From positions 337,311 to 401,310 of the forward strand of contig MU270026.1 of NCBI GenBank assembly GCA_021432635.1: a stretch of DNA of 64,000 nt. Direction: 5' to 3'. The notes under the pieces are model-generated. The model searched no databases and was not told the origin of the DNA. It saw only the letters and a list, made by a program, of their open reading frames with translations. Positions 58,116-64,000 of this stretch are shown piece after piece; the stretch's first letter is position 1; every line of letters starts with the position of its first letter. A program made the translations under genes and the position numbers. Source of the stretch: Thozetella sp. PMI_491. Its lineage: Eukaryota; Ascomycota; Sordariomycetes; Chaetosphaeriales; Chaetosphaeriaceae.

Positions 58116-60616
58116 TGCGATGCGCCGTCTGCCTCGAGTGTCTCGTCAATGGGCGACTGCAAAGGTCGGTCGACCAGAGGGGCCCGTTGCAACAGCAGCC
58201 GGCTCTTCTATGTACTCACCGCAGCGGACCCGGCAGCGTGGGTGGAGCGGGTCAACCAACACACCCCGGGGACAACTGGCCGCGTTATAGCCCCCCGGAA
58301 GAGGCGAACCCCGCACGGCTGGGGGTGCTAGACTGCAGGAGGCACTCAATAATTCCGACCCATTAGGATAAGAGCGACGAGATAGAGTGAGCAGCTGTTG
58401 CGCAGAGACAATAGCGAGACGAGCACGCCGGGCACGGGGATGGATGGGGTTAGAAGGTGTCCATAGCGGTGTTAGCCAGCAGCATGGCGTATGGGTGCTG
58501 CCTTGGTTAACAGCTATGAGTGGTCCACAGACGGCTGACGTCCGGCCCATCCTGGACCTATACAGCCGGGAGCGTCCTTTATCCAATGCGAATGCGCTGA
58601 TTGCCCAAGGCGGGGCTTTCTAGAAGGGCTCTAGACGTTCCAAGCGAAAGCTGTCGCGAGCTCTAGCGAGATTAGAAGGGTGCGGCGGCGGATGGTTGGC
58701 AGCGGTCGTCGGAGTAGCCGGGCCTGATGGGATAATATTTATTACTATCTAGTAACTACAGCATTGTGTTTCTCTTTGGTCTGCAGCTCGTCGTACCATA
58801 TCCAGGGGACAGCTCTGTGTCTTGTCGTGGGGAGAGTAAACACTCCGGCCACGTTTTGTTTGGAGCTACCGGTTAGGTACCGAGCCCGTTGCGGCCGGCT
58901 CAGCCATTCGGAGCTTTTTCCAAGCAGCGCGTGGCAGCTGTGGCGCCTCCCAGGCAATTGGGGGCGGGGAGGAGGGGGAGGGGGGGAGAAGTGGGAGGGG
59001 GTAAGCAGGAGGGGAGCGGCAGGAGGGGACGAAGAGAGAACGGGTGGGAACTTCAAAGTCCACAGCAGTGGGGGCTGGAGGGAAAGCAGCCTGGCAGTCA
59101 GTGACCGACGAATCTGAGGAGGGCTTGTAGGGGGGGGCCGAGAGGTCCGTGAGACGGGACCGGAGAAACCATTTGTCAACCTCCTTCCTCTTCCAGGTGA
59201 CATCGTCTGTAGGACCCCCCAACCGATGGCAGCCATAAGATGCTCTATATCCCAGGTCGTATGGCTGTTGTTTGAGCGAACCAACGGTTCCACCCGTGGC
59301 TTCGCGCCGATCTTTTCCCACTCCTCCCGTCTCCTATTTTAGCACTACCTTTAGCTTGACGGCAGTCCGGCGCAACACCGGAGGAAACTCTACTGGCAGG
59401 CATTCTACGCGTAGAGTAGAGTGCTTGGTTGGTACAGTAGTACCCAAATCGAGCTAGGCAGGGGCAACGAAACCAACAAGGACTCGCTTTACGAGACGAT
59501 GGTCCTGTCGGACTGCGACAAGGGCAGGCAGCCCCATGCCCATGGTGGTCGCGATAAAGGCCCGTCCGCCGAGTCTTCGTCTCCATGGCTGGCTGGGCCA
59601 TACATGCGTGGCAGCTCGGATCGAACAGCGCACGACTCCGAGGCGTACGAGGCAACAGCGCGGGAGACGGGCGCGATGGCGTGCAGGACAGCAATGCTCA
59701 CCGGCCTGGTGACTAGCCCCTCACTGGCACAGTTCAGCTGTGCCCCCTCTGCGCTGCGCGACATCCGACCCTAACTCACTCAGCCAATCAGGTCTTGGAA
59801 CCGTGGGGGGGTACACCGCCCCTAGGCATGGCCGGGACTTTTGCTGTGCCGTTTATGCTTTGTTGCTTAACTTTGCCAAGCCTGGCTGGCCTTGAACTTC
59901 CTAAACTGAGAGAGATGGAGGGGCGATAAGCAGAACCGGAAACGCCGAAAGGGGATAATACGTGAATATACCATGAAGATGTCCCTCCGCTCTTCAGTTC
60001 TGGATCCAGAGGGGAACAAACAGTGATTGTTTGGCAAAAAGGGTCAGATCGATCGAGACACCGAGTGGCGAAATTTCAACCCTGGGAACCTCAATTGATT
60101 GTCCAAAAATGTCACCAACCCATTGTTAAGCTAGGCCAGGGGGGGTTAAGCATCAATGGTCAGCCAGGGGCGCGCGAGGGTTCCGAGCAAGGCCTGCACG
60201 GGCCAGATACCTTGACAGGCTTCGCATGATAGCGTACAGCTCCTATCAAAATTGGCCGCATCACGCGTACCCGTCACTGCCTCCCCCCCTGGCTGCCCTG
60301 GGACCGCGGATGCAACCCGCGAGGCGCGAGCCTCCTCCTGGCTGCGGCCGTGCTTTTCAATGTGAAATCTCGAACTGTCAAAGGCAGTAGCCGGGTTCCC
60401 GGGTTCCACACAACCGCGGCCCGTCCCCATGGGGGGTGGTTTTCTCATTTAGATACACAGCCAGACCCCCCTTTTACACAAGCATCTCCCCTGGTTCTCC
60501 TTGACCCTTCTCAAACGAAGACCCTTACACGTTGGATGGTGTAGTCCATACGCCCTCGGTCATGTTTATCGACTGACTGTGCCTCGCTAAGAACCGCGCC
60601 AGCATCGTCCGTCGCG
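58116..60616. other. Intergenic region with G-rich tract
   Basis: About 2.5 kb with no supportable gene. It includes the strong purine tract listed separately; frames there are long only because of its composition. Probably promoters of the flanking divergent genes. Confidence 0.45.
58955..59050 (+). repeat. G-rich polypurine tract
   Basis: Nearly one hundred nucleotides of almost pure G and A with many runs of three to seven G, for example within GGGGCGGGGAGGAGGGGGAG. It has the composition expected to form G-quadruplex or triplex structures and sits about 850 nt upstream of the oxidoreductase start. Confidence 0.8.
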
Positions 60617-62046
60617 ATGGCGACGCCGACCGTCGTCGTCCCGCGTTACCTCGACCCTGTCCCATCGGCCGCGCCGGTGGGCTCCGAGCCTCAGACCGTA
60701 TGGCTGCAGAATACGGCTATCGCCGTCGAGATCGTCATGCCCAGTCTAGCGTTGATAGTCTGCGTGCTTCGGGCCTACATCAGGATACTCACGAAGAATA
60801 TAGGATGGGGTAAGGAATACCTCCAAGACACTGGGGGGGTTTGCAGCTAACATAACGGCCGCACAGATGACTATTGCATGTTTGCAGCTATGGTAGGAAG
60901 CCACATTTTGATGTCTCCGCTCTGGCCTTAGACTCACGAGTATCTTAACATAGTCTCTCACCGTCCTGCAAACTGTCGGGTCCGTAATATGTCAGTTCAA
61001 GATCCCGCCCCCATGTCGCGGATCTGGCGGCCTAACCGAGTCACAGATATCAAGACGGGATATGTCGGGATCCATTCTTGGGAAATCCCTCCGCATGACG
61101 GCTTCCTTCCAGGGGTCTGGAGCTACATCAACGGCATCGTGTATCACCCGATCCTCTCGCTCGTCAAGATCTCGGTTCTGCTGTTCCTCCTACGCATTGC
61201 GAGCATCAAGGACAACGTGCGCATCGCAATTTGGGTTCTGATCGGCATCTTCACCGCCTACATGATCGCCGTCGCCCTTGCCGTCGTCTTCGTCTGCGAT
61301 CCGATCGCCTTCAACTGGGATCCGAGCATCAAGGATGCTCGATGCTTCAACAAGATCGCCTTTGTCCTCGGGACGTCTAGTATCACGTGTTTTACCGCTC
61401 TCGTCACCCTTGCGGTACCGTTCTGGATCTTTCTTAGCCTGCGGATGGCACGGAAGGCAAAGATTGCTGTGCTAGTCATCTTCGCGCTCGGCCTTATGTG
61501 AGCCCTTTCCGTCCCCTCTAAGCAATCCTTGCCATCGCTAACCTCACGTGAAGCGATGCCGCCGTCGGATTCCTGCGTTTATACGTATTTGCCCAGAAAT
61601 GGGCAACACCAAAGGGCCCAGATTCGACTTTCAGCATCACTTATATTATTTCGAGCATCGAATCGAATCTCGCCATCATCGCGGCATCGGGCCCATCGTT
61701 GTGGCCGCTTGCCCGTCGTTGGTTCCCCGGTTTGTTCTCTAACCTCGGGCTCTCGCGTGGCTACCAAGGAGATATTCCCGACATCGAGACCGAAGTGACG
61801 AGCGATAACTACGCCAAGATGCCGGATAGCAGAGCAGGCTCGGTCCAGGACCCATCAGGGAAGACAGGCTTGGGAAGAAAAATAAGGACAGCATTGGGAC
61901 TAGGTGGAAGCAGATCGCGTGGAGAGACAACGACGACGCCCCGGGATCCGTCGCCCGCCCAATACACCACGCATACGGTCGGTGGTACGAGCTTTACCCT
62001 CAGCGACATGTCGACGGAGAGAACTAGAACCGCCCGGTCAGGCTAG
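60617..62046 (+). CDS. SAT4/rhodopsin-domain integral membrane protein (PTH11-like)
   Basis: Five exons, 60617-60809, 60867-60892, 60954-60983, 61055-61497 and 61554-62046, encode 394 residues. The N-terminus is extracellular without CFEM; span 1 is AIAVEIVMPSLALIVCVLRA, followed by WGDDYCMFAAM formed by splicing a 26-nt exon. Further family words are SLVKISVLLFLLRI, FVCDPIAFNWDPS, CFNKIAFVLGTSS and, in the last exon, AAVGFLRLYVFAQKWATPKG with SIESNLAIIAASGPSLWPL. Seven spans in total. It is likely a plasma-membrane sensor of the PTH11-related kind. The small third exon and its acceptor at 61054 are the least certain part. The cytoplasmic tail is Ser/Thr-rich. Confidence 0.87.
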
Positions 62047-62960
62047 CTTGGACTAGGCCTCGCCGCTGGGGTGCGTGGGAATTTGTGATTATTATGAGCG
62101 AGGTGTTTGGGGTTTATTCCGGCCACGGTCGGCTTTGGGAGGACTTTTGGAACGGCCGGGGAACGGTTTCCTTCGGCAATACCTTGGAATCGAGTATGCG
62201 TGATGGGTAACGGCCGCATAAGGATAGTATCGCGGAGGACAATCTGCATTATATTGAGAGAAGACGAGACGAGGCCCCCGGAATGGGGAGCTAGAGCGCC
62301 TGGCATCTGTACTATATGATACTCTCGTGCTGCATAGTTACGGTACTGACGTATTCTTTATGCCCAATCCTGAAGCAATAAGCAGCTACGGGCGCAAGTG
62401 GTGAAGCAAGTGGCTAGAACATTGTCCGGGAACCACCCAAACTAAGGCCGATAGTTTCCGGCACTAGGATTGGCTAAATTATTAGTAAGGTATACAGTGC
62501 GTACTCCTCGCGCAAAGTCTTCTTCCTTTCCTCGCGCAAGCTTAATGCCGAGCTACGCATGGGTGCGAATCAGGACACTCAAAGCAACTTTATTTGATCG
62601 AGTACTTTTACTGGTTTTGTTTTTATTTTTTTATACTCATCAACCTCTATTCTCTTTCACACTGTTGGCTTGGAGCACTGTCGTCATACCATCGGATTTT
62701 AATTGGCTATATTGCGGATGCTGCGGCTAGGAGGAGTGATTAGTGATCGCGATCCTCGGGCCGCGACCCAAAGCCAGTCCCCTTAGTAGAGGCCACAAGT
62801 AAATACTAGAAGGGAGCCGAAGTATCAATAATCAGAAATGGATCGTGGAAGTATATAATGAGCGCGATGGTAGATATCATTAATATCAAGTTGGTTTCTC
62901 AGATCAGATCCCCTGCATCCATACCTATTACCTCTGCCTTCACCTCCTAACTATACAATC
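62047..62960. other. Intergenic region
   Basis: 3' flank of the receptor and upstream region of the NmrA-like gene; AT-rich near 62590-62710. No gene seen. Confidence 0.4.
62852..62858 (+). promoter_or_regulatory. TATA-like box of the NmrA-like gene
   Basis: TATATAA lies about 103 nt upstream of the ATG, with a CT-rich leader between. Good position for a core promoter. Confidence 0.45.
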
Positions 62961-64000
62961 ATGGATTCCACTCGTCTCATTGCCGTTATCGGAGGTACCG
63001 GTGCTCAAGGAATTCCCGTAATCCGGGACCTCGTTCAGTCCGGTAAATACAAAGTGCGAGCCCTCACTCGCGACGCGTCCAGCCCGAGGTTCCAAGAGCT
63101 ACAGTCATACGGTCCGGTAGAACCGATAATCGGCACCTTTGCTTCGGATGATGACCTACGCGCCACGTTTCGAGGAGCATGGGGCGCCTTCGTGAATATC
63201 GACGGCTTCAACAGCGGGGAGAAGACCGAGATGTATTGGGCGATCCGCTCCTACGAGCTGGCACTGGAAGAGGGGGTTAGCATGTTTGTATACGGGAACC
63301 TCGATTACGTCTACAAGAAGAGCGGCTTCAAGCCCGAGTTCCGCTCTGGTCATTATGATGGCAAGGGGCGAATTGGGGAATGGGTCCTGTTCCAGAACCA
63401 GACCAATTCAGAGCGGATGAAGACCGCGGTCTTCACCACTGGCCCCTATCTGGAGATGGCCATCGCAGCCGGCGCTGCGATGACACCAACGGTCGAAGAT
63501 GGCATCGTGACCTGGCGACTCCCCTTGGGCGATGGCGCAGTGGCGCATGTTGCTCTGGAAGACTGTGGATACTACGTCAAGTGGCTATTCGACCACCCCG
63601 AGCGCGCCAACGGCCTCGATCTCGAGGTTGCAATCGCCCATCTAACATATCACGAGATCGCCTCCGCGTTCGAGAAAGTCACTGGCCACAAGGCTCAGTT
63701 CATCAACCGGACCTTCGACGAACACTTTGGCCCCATGGGCCCCATGGGAGAGAAACCAGCTGGGTACAATGCGGATCCAAAGGACCCCGCGACAATGAGT
63801 TTGCGCAAGAATTTTGAAGGCTTCTGGACCATGTGGCAGCACTCCGGTGGCAACACGGGTGTGATCAAGCGCGACTATGCACTCCTGGACGAAATCCACC
63901 CAAACAGAATCCGGTCGGCTGAGGACTGGTTCAGGCACGAGGAGCAGAGGGGAATAGCCAAGGGGCTCGGCAGCTTGTGGGACAGGGTGCAGCCTGCAAA
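62961..64000 (+). CDS. NmrA-like NAD(P)-binding protein (partial, runs off window)
   Basis: The frame is open from the ATG at 62961 to the window end, at least 346 residues, with no intron seen. The N-terminal Rossmann motif VIGGTGAQGIPV (Gly residues 11-17) and the following VRALTRD strand, where Arg residues can bind NADP, are typical of NmrA-like atypical SDR proteins. GSFAS-like and NIDGF loops and the later GPYLEM segment agree. There is no YxxxK catalytic pair in the usual place, as in NmrA regulators that sense NAD(P) balance rather than catalyse; some relatives are reductases. Fungal NmrA controls nitrogen regulation through AreA, but this divergent family member cannot be given that role. 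The 3' end is outside the window. Confidence 0.9.
   Translation, partial: MDSTRLIAVIGGTGAQGIPVIRDLVQSGKYKVRALTRDASSPRFQELQSYGPVEPIIGTFASDDDLRATFRGAWGAFVNIDGFNSGEKTEMYWAIRSYELALEEGVSMFVYGNLDYVYKKSGFKPEFRSGHYDGKGRIGEWVLFQNQTNSERMKTAVFTTGPYLEMAIAAGAAMTPTVEDGIVTWRLPLGDGAVAHVALEDCGYYVKWLFDHPERANGLDLEVAIAHLTYHEIASAFEKVTGHKAQFINRTFDEHFGPMGPMGEKPAGYNADPKDPATMSLRKNFEGFWTMWQHSGGNTGVIKRDYALLDEIHPNRIRSAEDWFRHEEQRGIAKGLGSLWDRVQPA

Noticed and set aside
58745-59293. Minus-strand frame of 182 codons
   Set aside because: Length comes from the polypurine tract, whose complement encodes Pro/Ser/Leu runs; no conserved motif.
1-64000. CRISPR arrays, rRNA genes, intact retrotransposons or DNA transposons, polyketide or peptide synthetases
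   Set aside because: Looked for on both strands; no regular spacer arrays, long terminal repeats, transposase or reverse-transcriptase motifs, or megasynthase domains were seen.

Overview
The window is nuclear DNA of a filamentous ascomycete (Pezizomycotina). Most genes carry short GT-AG introns of roughly 40 to 190 nt, and the gene set is typical of these fungi: a CFEM/PTH11-type receptor, two further SAT4/rhodopsin-domain membrane proteins, a Zn2Cys6 regulator, a DUF1996 secreted protein, a yapsin-like GPI protease, a berberine-bridge-type FAD oxidase and an NmrA-like protein. No rRNA, tRNA, CRISPR array or intact transposon was recognised. All exon joins were inferred by reading frame and protein-family alignment by eye.

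Left part (1-21.5 kb): a long non-coding lead, then an oligopeptide transporter (2251-4839, +), a GPI-anchored aspartic protease (6623-8309, +), and three genes on the minus strand in one direction: a polysaccharide pyruvyltransferase (14461 to 12599), a Golgi-type nucleotide-sugar transporter (12136 to 10975) and a type II membrane GT-B glycosyltransferase-like protein (10128 to 8731). Together they form a plausible small glycan-modification locus. They are followed on the plus strand by a secreted multi-domain protein of unknown function (15823-17644), a monocarboxylate-type MFS transporter (18690-20087) and a small VOC protein (21063-21511).

Middle part (21.5-43 kb): a secreted carboxylesterase (23404-25139), an imperfect minisatellite and a perfect inverted repeat, a DJ-1/PfpI protein (26643-27407), about 3 kb of AT-richer DNA with no gene, a six-exon SAT4-type receptor (30378-31838), a seven-exon amino-acid permease on minus (34808 to 32730), a broken GH27 alpha-galactosidase pseudogene (36592 to 35874), a short-chain dehydrogenase (37934-38941), a secreted DUF1996 protein (39862-41105) and a doubtful minus-strand gene (41838-42570).

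Right part (42.7-64 kb): two related C2H2-finger proteins (42730-43574 and about 44527-45748), a Zn2Cys6 transcription factor (47888 to 46000), a GPI-anchored serine carboxypeptidase (50950 to 48599), an eight-Cys CFEM/PTH11 receptor with a repeat-bearing cytoplasmic tail (53033-55296), a secreted FAD-linked oxidoreductase (58115 to 55936), a G-rich polypurine tract, another SAT4 receptor (60617-62046) and an NmrA-like gene that runs off the window end (62961 onward).

Overall the window mixes nutrient uptake (peptide, monocarboxylate and amino-acid transporters), secreted or surface hydrolases (aspartic protease, S10 peptidase, esterase, dead alpha-galactosidase), surface sensing (three receptor-like proteins) and glycan decoration. 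It does not look like a classical secondary-metabolite cluster. The strongest candidates for something little described are the pyruvyltransferase/sugar-transporter/glycosyltransferase trio, the exon-per-domain secreted orphan and the repeat-tailed CFEM receptor.
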